A DNA stretch of 42,411 bases, taken from Flammula alnicola (lineage: Eukaryota > Basidiomycota > Agaricomycetes > Agaricales > Strophariaceae). This document shows, piece after piece, positions 24,460 to 33,826 of the stretch. The stretch covers positions 1-42,411 of the forward strand of contig JADNRV010000379.1 in NCBI GenBank assembly GCA_015499995.1, read 5' to 3'. The notes below the pieces were generated by a model that had not been told where the DNA came from, did not search any database, and worked only from the letters and a program-made list of their open reading frames with translations. Position 1 is the stretch's first letter, and each line of letters begins with the position of its first letter. Both the position numbers and the translations under genes were made by a program.

Positions 24460-25746
24460 ATGCAAGCCAATCTTCGTGAATACATCTATCTAGTCACAGT
24501 AAGTGATGTGTGCGATTTCAATTTAAACTCAGCTGACCACCGTAGCAACTCGTCGCAACCGCTTCCTCGCATCGAGTCATTGACATCTCAGAGCAAAATT
24601 GTTCAGACCAGGAGGCATCCTATTCACCAAGTGAGGCTAACTCACGGTCTTACACTTAGTGCTCACTGCGATACCAGTACATACCTATGTCTATTCCCGC
24701 GCAAGCTAACCCAGGTTCGTCAAAATCTCGAGTCTTTCCCAGAACCTACTGAGACGAGCTTGGACGTAGTAGAGATCGCAACCGATCCTGCTTGGGATGA
24801 CGAAGCTTTCTCCGAGTACATCCATCGCGTTCGAGAGGAGATGGTCAAACGGCGGGAGGAAATCCCATTATTCAGCCTCATGCGAGACTCAGGCGTCCTG
24901 CCTGGCGGAGACGAGATCTGGTATGGCGATGCGCCTTACTACGTGAAACTTATCGGTGGTCCCGGATCTCTTGCCTGGAACATACTGCGCTTGAAAGCTG
25001 ACCTCCCTCGTTATAATTGTGACCTGGAGATCATAGGGAACGATGTCCGCGAGACGGAGCGGAAACCGATGCCGTACGAAGAAGACATTGACCCAGATCT
25101 CGAGGACTGCAGCGAGGAACTCGACAAATTGCCCCTTATCGCATTCGACGCTGAAAAACATTTCTCGAAGACTCCGACATACAAGCAAGAAATCCGCTAC
25201 TTGCTGCAGTGCCGGGGCTCACCTCACATCGTGCAGCTGTTAGGAAGGACGGAAGAAGGGGCGCTCGTTTTTCCCAAGTTTGAAAAGTCCTTGTTCAGGT
25301 CCGCTGTGTTCAATGATGATCAAGGAAGGATCCGAAATATCAAACGATGGATGCTCGACATCATCGATGGCGTCGCGTACCTACACTCCCTCGGAATCAT
25401 CCACCGCGACCTGGTCACGCGGAACATCCTCGACCCGGAGTCAGCCCCGCTTGTCATCTGCGACCTCCAATGCCACAACGCCACGGGCCACTGCAGACCG
25501 TTCGAGATCGACGACGGCGACTACCGCAAGTTCTCCTCGGCCAGCGATGTCTTTTCGCTGGGCGCGTTGTTATGGGAGTGTTGTTTCTACAACAACCCTA
25601 TCAGTCGCCATGTAATGCTCGAGAATCCTCCTCCACCCCCCTTCCGTGATATCTTTTTGGCCTGCACGAGGGAGAAACCAGAGGATCGTCCTACCCTCGT
25701 GCAGCTGAAAGGCATGTTTGAAGCGATAGAATCAGAGAACCACTGA
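24460..25746 (+). CDS. protein kinase-like domain protein with altered DFG motif
   Basis: An open frame of 428 codons. The C-terminal 200 or so residues show a protein kinase fold: YKQEIRYLLQCRGSPHIVQLLG (helix C and beta-4), IKRWMLDIIDGVAYLHSLGI, catalytic loop HRDLVTRNIL (His315, Asp317, Asn322) and SASDVFSLGALLWECCF. REKPEDRPTLVQLKGMF follows as the terminal helix. The magnesium-binding DFG is replaced by DLQ (335-337), no APE is visible, and a VAIK-type lysine is not obvious, so activity is doubtful. Many mushroom genomes carry expanded sets of such degenerate kinase-like proteins. The first 80 or so codons look weak: GTAAGT at 24500 and CACCGTAG ending at 24545 would make a 46-bp intron that shifts frame, so the true start may differ. 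The start given is simply the first ATG of the frame. Confidence 0.72.
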   Translation: MQANLREYIYLVTVSDVCDFNLNSADHRSNSSQPLPRIESLTSQSKIVQTRRHPIHQVRLTHGLTLSAHCDTSTYLCLFPRKLTQVRQNLESFPEPTETSLDVVEIATDPAWDDEAFSEYIHRVREEMVKRREEIPLFSLMRDSGVLPGGDEIWYGDAPYYVKLIGGPGSLAWNILRLKADLPRYNCDLEIIGNDVRETERKPMPYEEDIDPDLEDCSEELDKLPLIAFDAEKHFSKTPTYKQEIRYLLQCRGSPHIVQLLGRTEEGALVFPKFEKSLFRSAVFNDDQGRIRNIKRWMLDIIDGVAYLHSLGIIHRDLVTRNILDPESAPLVICDLQCHNATGHCRPFEIDDGDYRKFSSASDVFSLGALLWECCFYNNPISRHVMLENPPPPPFRDIFLACTREKPEDRPTLVQLKGMFEAIESENH

Positions 25747-27422
25747 AACGTTGCCAAGGCCCATTATACCCTCGCAGGTCGTTTATGTGAACCTACTCAT
25801 GTTCGTACCTCTCACAGAGTGTACTCTTGTTCATGCAGCGAAGCGATGTATCCTAGGAGGCGTGTAAACTGTAAATAGATATATACCTCAATGTTTAGTT
25901 CGCAAAAGGGATTGCTGTCGATATGCTGCGCAGACTTGCAATTTGGTGTGTAGGACGAGGGCAGTGACTAGATGCCACTCGGAGCAACAAGCCTCAATCA
26001 AACCCGACGAATCGCGCGTGCAACTCACCACCCACCACCATCCTCCGTCTACATCCCATTCAAATGGTTCACCTTCCAATGGATTGTTACCTGCTGGCAT
26101 ACGCCGGACTCAAAGTCCTTTGCATCTCTCACTTGTCCTGTGGTCATTGAAAGATGTTTGTCTTTTCAAAATTTATGTAAGTCCGGTCATTTATTGTGGA
26201 GATAAGTAAGAAGATGTTACCTGCCACAGTCAATTGTTACGTGCCCGGCTACTACTTACTTCTACGCTCAAAACCATTTCCAATGTTAGGGACACCACCG
26301 AGTGTACTCCAGTGCAGATTCTTAAATTTAGATTTGAGTGCACGAAGTGTACCTGAAAAAAATTCTTATCACATGAATTGACCTCAAAATTGAAGGTCGA
26401 TGTTCAACAGTTACATGCTCACTCGATTTAAATTAAAGTACTCAAAGTGGAGGCAACATTGAAGCGTCAAGACCGTCGCAACCGCAAAAATATGTGAACA
26501 AGCGGAAATCAATTTTGACGGCGTCAAGAGAAATGATGGTAGTGCGCGTTGGGTGCGCGTCTCTGAAGCCATGATGAGCTTGGAGAACGCATCTGCCATG
26601 CGCAGTCTTTTCAACTTTTATTCTTTATTCCTTCTCCTTTTCCCTTGACATCACTGATCAGTGTTGGGCCAAAAAATCGGTGTCGCAGTCGATGTCCGGG
26701 GGTCAATAAGGCCTGAGGCCTGATCATATCGTGAACATATCTCGCCTGATGTATGATTGGATCCGCTTATATCTGATTTCAGCACGGAATTTTGCAATCC
26801 TAAAGCTCCACTAGAGCTGGTTATTAATCCTTATGCCCTTTATTCTACTTTCGTACTGCAGATTACTTCAAATTTAGCATCTAACCTTCTCGTTTATTTC
26901 TCCAAGATGAGCTACCTTTTCAACATATCTGAAAGCATGTCCATGAAATTCAAAGCACTCCTCGTACGTACGTAACGTTGTCTTTCGGATTTCCTTGGTG
27001 CCTATGACCATGCGCTGTGCACCGAATGTATTAAACGTCCGGCCATGCATCAATGGCCTTCGAGAATCTTTCGAATAAGTGACTAATCGTCCGAGGTCCG
27101 CCCTTACTAGGCACGCTCGCAGACGCTCGCTCTGTGTTCTCGGCATTGGCCAGAAGTGGACCCAGAGCTGACTAGCGCTCGTTTCCGGGTCCGTCTATGT
27201 CCCGGGTATCCCGGGACGCCAATTCAAAACGATGACGAACAACAAACAATTCATTTATAATTTACCCCTGGCAATGGCCCACCTTCAACTACTGCTCCTC
27301 TCACTGAAACCTCTTTACATTCCAAGGTATATCGCATTCGCGTCGAAGGACAGGCGTTGCACTAAATCTATAACTTGGTGTATACAGAATTTGTTCCTCC
27401 GGCAGGGCTCTGCACCATCCTC
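25747..27422. other. 1.7 kb intergenic, no gene recognised
   Basis: AT-rich in the middle (26150-26960), with only short frames. Two small palindromic strings are visible, AGGCCTGAGGCCT at about 26709 and CCCGGGTATCCCGGG at about 27203. No coding gene, tRNA or transposon ends were identified. Confidence 0.45.
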
Positions 27423-28290
27423 ATGGCCGATGAAATACCGGCAAGCTCGCTTGAGCTCCTCACCAAGGATTGGAAAGATGTCTTGCGCCACGCCAAAGGG
27501 ATGCAGTTGGCGATGAACAGGTGTGTTTTCAAGTCCAAATTTACCTGATAATGAATCTAGTTTCTGAAAATTATTGGCATGACGTCAGATTTACGAGGAA
27601 CCTCGAAATGTCGGTAAATGAAGATCACGACGGACGCTCCGAAGTCGCCCAGGCTGCTGCTTTTTATGCGGTAATGCTAATATCTTCGTCGTAACCCGAT
27701 GTTCTGACGCTAACCATATTACTGCAGAACCAACTCAGCGATGTAGGGGATTTGATGCTTGGATTTGTCGAAGCTATCGAAAAGGACGTGGAACCTCTAG
27801 CGAAGGCGCTAGTCGCCGAGCCATCGGATGAGGGTGCGTCTGAGATAACGAAAGTACGCCGTTTTTATTCCCGTTAGGCCTAATACAGAGGAAGGACGTG
27901 GGATGCTGATGGGGTGGTCTCCATTCTCTGCGTGTACATAGACACTTGCGAGTGCCCAAGCCTCGGCTATAGGCGCACTGGGAGCGGCCGTTCTCGAAAT
28001 CGCCGACGCGTCACAGCCCGAACCAAGTGAGTACCCATCCGTACAGTGATGATTTATCATTCACTTTCGTAAGAGGAATAGCGCCTGACATATCCACATC
28101 CACAGCCGAGCAGAATTCGGGGGCGGTGGGGCCTGAATCACGACCCACACCGGCGGTGGAGCCGCTGTCGCCTGAAGCACAAGCAATTGAAGAGGGGTTT
28201 GAGAGAATTCTCGAAGGGAAGCATGATCCAAGAATGGGGTATGGCAGGATACCTCCGCAAGAGCATCCAGGAGAGGAAGAGAAGAAATAA
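27423..28290 (+). CDS. hypothetical acidic protein
   Basis: Five exons (27423-27520, 27589-27670, 27728-27833, 27973-28026, 28106-28290) join in frame to 174 residues. It starts MADEIPASSLELLTKDWKDV. The first 100 residues look helical (AAFYANQLSDVGDLMLGFVE). The tail is acidic and proline-containing and ends GEEEKK after RMGYGRIPPQ. The acceptor of exon 4 could be CCAAG 12 nt upstream instead of CTATAG; both keep the frame. I do not recognise the family and see no membrane segment or signal peptide. It converges on the J-domain-like gene, with 317 bp between stops. Confidence 0.62.
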
Positions 28291-28607
28291 TACGTGTATG
28301 GCGAGTGCTCGGCCCTGGCAGTTGGTGTGAATTGTATCGTATTGAAAGGATATGTATGGTGTAGGGTAACACAAGCGTACGAGATTTCCGGCTTTTGTAG
28401 GGCGAAATTGAGTTAACGAAAACAATTATGAGGGTATTAGATAGGGTATAACGATATGGAAGAAAGCAACTGCAAAACAAGATAGATAAGCGATAAATAG
28501 TCAACGAAATCAAGATGAAAAAAATCGAAAAAATGTTCATCTATAAAGGCGTCTAGCACCGCCTGCTGCAGGATCACGGGTATCCGTAGATCGTAAGATG
28601 TGGAAGA
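28291..28607. other. short 3'-3' intergenic region
   Basis: 317 bp of AT-rich sequence between convergent stop codons. No gene is seen. Confidence 0.5.
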
Positions 28608-29732
28608 CTAGAGGTCGTTCCATTTTCCGAGAAGGTCATTCAAGATGCGCGCGACAATACCGGCGCCCTCTCTCACCATCTCCCTCTCATGCAAATCAGC
28701 AACGCGAGCGAGATATTTGATCTCGAAGCGGTCGGGATGCCATCGGCGGATAAGGTCCTTGAGTCTGTCTTTGACGAGGGCCCTATCTTGATGAATAGTA
28801 AGCGGAGCGAAGACATACTCGGCAACCGCCTCCAGTGTCAGGTCCTCCACGCGCCTTGGGCTCGAGAAGCTCAGCAAGGGCCAGGGAAAGTCCGCCCACT
28901 GGACATGCGGAAGCGTCAAGATCCACGTCCACTGCTGATGGTGGAAAATCACGAGATTCTCCACATCCTCCTCGCTCATTGGGTGTTCGGCCTTGAACAC
29001 GGTCTCCGAGGCCGCAAGGACCTCCTGATCGGAAGCGGAAGTATGGGAGGAGGAGGAGCTCATTGTTTCCGTCCAATTGAGCTCGTTGTTCAGCTGCCGC
29101 TCCTCCTGCTTGCGTCGCTGGATCGCCTCGGCGCGCTTTCGGAACTCCTCTTGCTGCCTTTGGTATTTTTCTGCACGGGCACGGGCTTCGCGGTCAGCCG
29201 GGGTCTCCGCTCGAGGGGCTTGGACGGGAACAGGAATGTGATAATCATGGAGGTCGTATCCAGCATTGCTACTGGAGCGCTCCCGAGCAGAGGTGTGGCG
29301 GGGGTCGAGGGGAAGTGTGGACGATCTCTGCTGGAATGAGGCAGTGGTGTATTCCTCCACGCCAACGCGTTGGACATGGGGAGAGGTATTTTTGATCGTG
29401 TGCAGGATAGAAAGTTGTTCCTCTACGAGTTCCTGTGTCACGTCGCCTGCAAGGGGCCACGATTCCTCTGCACCCCATTTCCTCTCCCGTTCCTCCCGAG
29501 CGATTTCGGCTGTGATCTGCTCTTCCGCACTGCGTTGCAGGTTTTGCACATCACGGTTGTACTCGGATTGAAATCGGTATAGAACTTCGATGGGCGCCGA
29601 TTCGTTGTCGGCGATTCTTTGTTGGTAGGCCTCAGTGGCATCCCGGACCATATCGTCTAAGTTATTCGTAATTCGGTCTCGAAGATGGGTCTTCCAGGCC
29701 GCGTCATATCCCTCGTCAATAACGTGAGGCAT
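28608..29732 (-). CDS. J-domain-like protein resembling NFKBIL1 C-terminus
   Basis: A single exon of 374 residues starting MPHVIDEGYDAAW. An in-frame ATG seven codons upstream is possible. The N-terminal half is helical and charged, with a Ser-rich linker. Around residues 190-220 there is a basic and acidic helix (REARARAEKYQRQQEEFRKR). The C-terminal region contains LKDLIRRWHPDRFEIKYLARV followed by GAGIVARILNDLL. The W-HPD-RF pattern is the HPD loop of J-domain-like folds as found near the end of NFKBIL1-type proteins and in many basidiomycete proteins of unknown function. HPD normally contacts Hsp70, but a true DnaJ partner role is not shown. No ankyrin repeats are visible, so it is not a full NFKBIL1 homologue. 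Confidence 0.75.
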   Translation of the reverse strand: MPHVIDEGYDAAWKTHLRDRITNNLDDMVRDATEAYQQRIADNESAPIEVLYRFQSEYNRDVQNLQRSAEEQITAEIAREERERKWGAEESWPLAGDVTQELVEEQLSILHTIKNTSPHVQRVGVEEYTTASFQQRSSTLPLDPRHTSARERSSSNAGYDLHDYHIPVPVQAPRAETPADREARARAEKYQRQQEEFRKRAEAIQRRKQEERQLNNELNWTETMSSSSSHTSASDQEVLAASETVFKAEHPMSEEDVENLVIFHHQQWTWILTLPHVQWADFPWPLLSFSSPRRVEDLTLEAVAEYVFAPLTIHQDRALVKDRLKDLIRRWHPDRFEIKYLARVADLHEREMVREGAGIVARILNDLLGKWNDL

Positions 29733-30307
29733 ATTGTTTTGTCGAAATAACAAAAAGTCGGATTTTCTGAAATTTAGGGTGTAAAATCAGTGCCGTTGAC
29801 TTGAACGGGGCAGCACATTGAACTCACCTTTTTTCAATCGTTGCTGTGAAGCTTTAAATTAGCAGCCTTTTGCCTTTTCAGAGACTAATTTAAGCATCAG
29901 ACGAATATGAAAGTTTGGGAATGAATTTCTTCGGAAAGCCATACCTTTGGATAGTGCTTATAAGAGAAATTGGCATAACAAGGAAGTGGGAAGAGGGAAT
30001 CTAGATGACACCCATAAAGCAATGAAAGCGCATGGGCGCTAGGGTTTTTTCATTTGTGCTTCATTGGCCCTGTTTGAATCCGATGCCAATGGCAGGTATT
30101 CGCATTTTTGACATTTCTCCATCCGACGCGCCGCCGACGCTCTTCATGACCGTGACAGACAGCTTGGGCGATCCCTGACCGGGGTGCCCAGCAGCGCCGC
30201 GGCCCAACCCAGAGTTTGTAGAACGAAGACAACAATGCCATTGGGATAATCCCGACTCACTGGAATCTTTCTTTCCTTATGCTCCTACTTACGATAGCCT
30301 TCATAGG
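29733..30307. other. intergenic, no gene recognised
   Basis: 575 bp between the upstream region of the J-domain-like gene and the stop of the next minus-strand gene. Only chance frames are seen. Confidence 0.5.
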
Positions 30308-30604
30308 CTAGTTTTCTGCCACTGCCCGCATGCGGTATACATCACAGCGGCAGATGCAACATCCGCGGACAGTTCCTGGATGTTCCAGTCCCAACAAGGG
30401 GCAGACGTTTTGATCGCAGTTCACATACATATGGTGGATAGAAAGAACGACAACACCAGCGCTAGCGACTGTTGCCAACACGGCCCAAGGAAGAAGAGAT
30501 GCGGCATGTCGGGAAAGAACGTCCTGTGAGTAGAATCTATTTTTTGCAAAGGTTGTCGCGCTTTGCTTTGACTTCACTTCGCTGAATTCCTTAATCGAAG
30601 CCAT
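30308..30604 (-). CDS. small hypothetical protein with one membrane segment
   Basis: A 98-codon frame starting MASIKEFSEVKSKQSATTF. Residues about 37-57 (ASLLPWAVLATVASAGVVVL) form one plausible transmembrane helix. A short basic or polar N-terminus precedes it and a Cys-rich tail follows (GCCICRC). I recognise no family. An upstream minus-strand segment (30660-30938) has a good GTAAGT...TTCAG intron at about 30708-30764, perhaps in a 5' untranslated exon. The Cys-rich tail could also be non-coding if an intron was missed, so the end is uncertain. The size and topology would fit a small organelle membrane protein, but that is a guess. Confidence 0.42.
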   Translation of the reverse strand: MASIKEFSEVKSKQSATTFAKNRFYSQDVLSRHAASLLPWAVLATVASAGVVVLSIHHMYVNCDQNVCPLLGLEHPGTVRGCCICRCDVYRMRAVAEN

Positions 30605-31123
30605 TTAAGTACTAGTGAGCCCGTCTGGCATGGACAGGCAGGCGCAAGTACCTACCGTATCAGCCGGTAATCGGAGGCCATTCCGTACGCGTTCCAAAAT
30701 TACCCTCGGCCATGGTTCCCTGAATGTCGAAAAGAGACGCACAACCCAAACACTTACGCACAGCGAATGCTCGTGTTATTGAACCATCTCGCTCGCCAAG
30801 TTCAAGGTCGAGATCTATTTGTGTTGACACGGACCGTAAAGTGCTATTCTGTCGCCATAGGGCCGCAATGGGGGCGCTTGGCCGGGCACGAACAATGATT
30901 AGCAGTGCAAGTTGGTTCTTCCAAAGTCTGTCAATCACCCATCACGTGGAGCCACGGAAAATCGTAGTCATTGTCAACTTCTGATAGCCCTGATCTGATA
31001 CTACTTTTGACTTTTCCACATATATAAAGTCGCTTGGAGTGTCGGAGCGACCGAATGCAGCCCTTCTAGCGACATCATCCTTGTCCTTCACCCTAACCTC
31101 TCTTCCCTCTCTTTGCAACCATT
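30605..31123. other. upstream region shared by small membrane protein and monooxygenase 1
   Basis: 519 bp. The left part may contain 5' untranslated exons of the minus-strand neighbour. The right part is the promoter of the first monooxygenase, with TCACGTGG at about 30942 and a TATA box. Confidence 0.45.
31021..31029 (+). promoter_or_regulatory. TATA box of FAD monooxygenase 1
   Basis: TATATAAAG lies about 100 bp before the ATG at 31124, a good match in sequence and distance. A CT-rich stretch (31080-31115) follows, as is common just upstream of fungal start codons. Confidence 0.6.
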
Positions 31124-33052
31124 ATGACAACGGATTCGAAACCCCAGAACCGAGCTGAAGTCTGCCTCAAGTTCATTGTCGTCGGCGGAGGTATCGCAGG
31201 TACGCTTGAACCAGAAGGAGATTGGAGGATCTCTTCGGCCGGTTTTGCGAACTGACACCGACTGTTATCAGGTCTTGCCACCGCTTCAACACTGAGAAAG
31301 GCGGGACACGATGTACTTGTTCTGGAGAAGGGAAATGGAAAGATTAAAGTACGCAATACCTGCTCTCGCCCTTCTGTCCATGGTACTGACAGGCTTGCAT
31401 TTCTATTGCCGTGATAAGAGCAAAGGAGGCATCCAGTGAGTTTGTCGACGTCCGGCCGGCACTTAAGACCTCGCTTACATTCATGTAATTTTAGGTCCCC
31501 GCCGAACATGACCAAATTGCTTCATAAATGGGGATTGGGACCCGTTCTCCAAGAAAAGGCGCACAAGTGCGACAAGTTCATCTTCAAGAATGGTAATCTC
31601 AACTTGTAACGTGTTTGATTTTTTGTTTACGCGAAATCCCCAGGAAACAGCGGCGATTTGATAGGTGCTATGAATATGGGACAAGAGTTTTTGAAGGATC
31701 TTGTCGCGGACTTCATGTTCCTTCAGGTACGTCGCTAAATCCGCCGCGTTGCGCATGATCACATTGAGCTTCTGTCCTTGAATAGCACAAAGACCTGTAC
31801 ACCATGCTATACCAATTGGCCGTGAAAGAAGGAGTTGAATTCCGATTCAACACAACCGTTGTCGATGCAGACTCCGAGCAGGTCTCTGTGACACTCGACT
31901 CGGGAGAAACACTGTTCGGTGATGTTATCGTCGGTGCTGATGGTTATGATAGCCTTCTACGCCAAGTCGTCACAGACTCTGACGACGAACCGCCGGATGT
32001 CAATGATAGGCACGTGATCGTAACCTTCACCATACCAGTCAATCTCATGGAAGAGGACGAGGAACTGAGATCGTTGTTGAATATCAGAGAGGTGAGTATT
32101 TTGTGTATTATTTTCGGGCCGACAATCCTCATTTGTATACAGTGGGTAATCTGGTTGGGAGAGGGCTATATCATGAACGCCAACATGCTGGTCAGTGGTT
32201 ATTGTTCTGCTTTTGGCCAGGCGGTATTAATGGGTATATTTATCTTTAGGTCGGCGGGAAAGATTTCACGGCGACAATCATTCATAACTACTTTGGAGCG
32301 AGACAACCAGAAGACCAAGACTGGACCGAAAGCCGAACGCTGGAATCGTGTGGGATACATCTCAGTAACTTTGAACCTCGGTAGGTCAGGTTCGCTCTCT
32401 ACTAAAAGGCCCGGAATTGATCATACGATTTTAGAATACAGAAAGTGCTGAAACTCGCGACCTCACTATCCTCTCGAATATATGTACGCAGACCACCTCC
32501 CGAGGATTTCGTGTGTAACAACTCAAGAGTGGTTCTTACTGGCGAATCTGCGCATCCTATGCTGGTACGTCCCACTGCTGCATCCATCCCGCATCGAACG
32601 GCCGATTAAAGACGCATTGTAAGCCCGCGAGCAATCAGGGTGTTGCATTGATTCTGGAAGACGCACAAACGCTCGGCTGCCTGTTCTCTCGGATACGGAG
32701 CCGGGATCATGTCTCACAGCTGCTCACAGCTTACGAGGAGATTCGGCATCCACACTGCTCAGATACCCAGATGTGGGACTACCAGCAGCGGCTTGGGATG
32801 AAGGTTCCTGTAGGACCGCAGCAGGATGGACGTGACGCCATCCTGCGGCAGACCATGGCCTATGGCGATTGGGATCATATGGAGGAGACGACATTCAGGT
32901 CTGTATGGGGTAACGAGCTGACGTTGTTTGCCTATGACGCGACAGACAAAGTGGACGATTGGTGGGGGCAGTATGGCTCGTTTATCTTGCGCCGACACGA
33001 CAGATCGTCGATGGAAGTGAAGGTGTCAATGGGCGACGTTGCATTCTCGTAA
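31124..33052 (+). CDS. FAD-dependent monooxygenase, salicylate hydroxylase-like (copy 1)
   Basis: Ten exons (31124-31199, 31272-31348, 31419-31435, 31495-31592, 31644-31726, 31786-32091, 32143-32190, 32250-32380, 32435-32564, 32624-33052) join in frame to 464 residues. Motifs of class A flavin monooxygenases appear in order. KFIVVGGGIAGLATA carries the FAD-binding G21-x-G23-x-x-G26. VLVLEK ends beta-2, GADGYDSLLR is the DG motif, and LTGESAHPML is the second FAD motif, with GE in place of GD. NQGVALILEDAQTLG follows it. Such enzymes hydroxylate aromatic or other small substrates with NAD(P)H and O2; the substrate is not predictable. There is no signal peptide. A paralog with the same exon pattern follows 774 bp downstream. 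Confidence 0.88.
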
Positions 33053-33826
33053 GTCGACTCTCAGACGCGTTTCAGAGAGATTTGTGTTGAATAGATACCA
33101 TATTTACAGACAGGAAGGAATTCGGAGTTGACCGTGATGCATGACGCTGGCTATGATCGTAGTCTGAGTAGAGGCTCCTCCGAAGCATGCTAGCTCGTGA
33201 CGATTCGCCTATTCTGGGGTACTCGTCCGTCCTCTTCCTGTCCATTATATTTACGCCCATCTCTGTACTAATTAAAAGTCCGAACACTACCGGAATCACT
33301 TGATGCTTGGACATTCGTTGACTGGAAAACAAAGGCAACCTAAACTTAGCTGCAACTCGTTGTACCAATCTCCCCGCACCGAGTAAAATTCCCAGGTTCT
33401 CCTATTTGTACTCAGCGGCTAGTTCTTCACAGGAGAGCAGGCCTCCGATCTACCAGGTATGTTCCCATAAGAGGAGCTCATCTGCTTCTCACCTTCTAAT
33501 TATTACTGTTAATCCCAGATAAACCCTCAAGGCCTCATACACCATGACCCTTTCCAGAATGGCCTGTAGCTGGGAACAAACTTCATGCAGTATTTCTTTC
33601 TAGACATTTTCGTGAGGGCCAGAACTGCATAAACGACCGCTTACGGCGCCCACAATCATGCTCGTTTTTGGGCCTCTGATTATCATGTTGCCAAACTTGA
33701 TAGAATGATGATTTCGCTCATCAACCTGGAACAAGGTATTTATATGTACAGGCTCACGCTCCGACGTGTACGAACCCTTTTACTTCCTCATTTCCCGAGC
33801 CTCCAATACCTCGGACGCCCTTCAAC
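33053..33826. other. intergenic between tandem monooxygenases
   Basis: 774 bp with no gene recognised. It contains the promoter of copy 2, including TATTTATAT at 33737-33745, about 82 bp before its ATG and comparable in position to the TATA box of copy 1. Confidence 0.5.

Noticed and set aside
28689..29339. 216-codon plus-strand frame
   Set aside because: It is antisense to the J-domain-like gene and has no protein character of its own.
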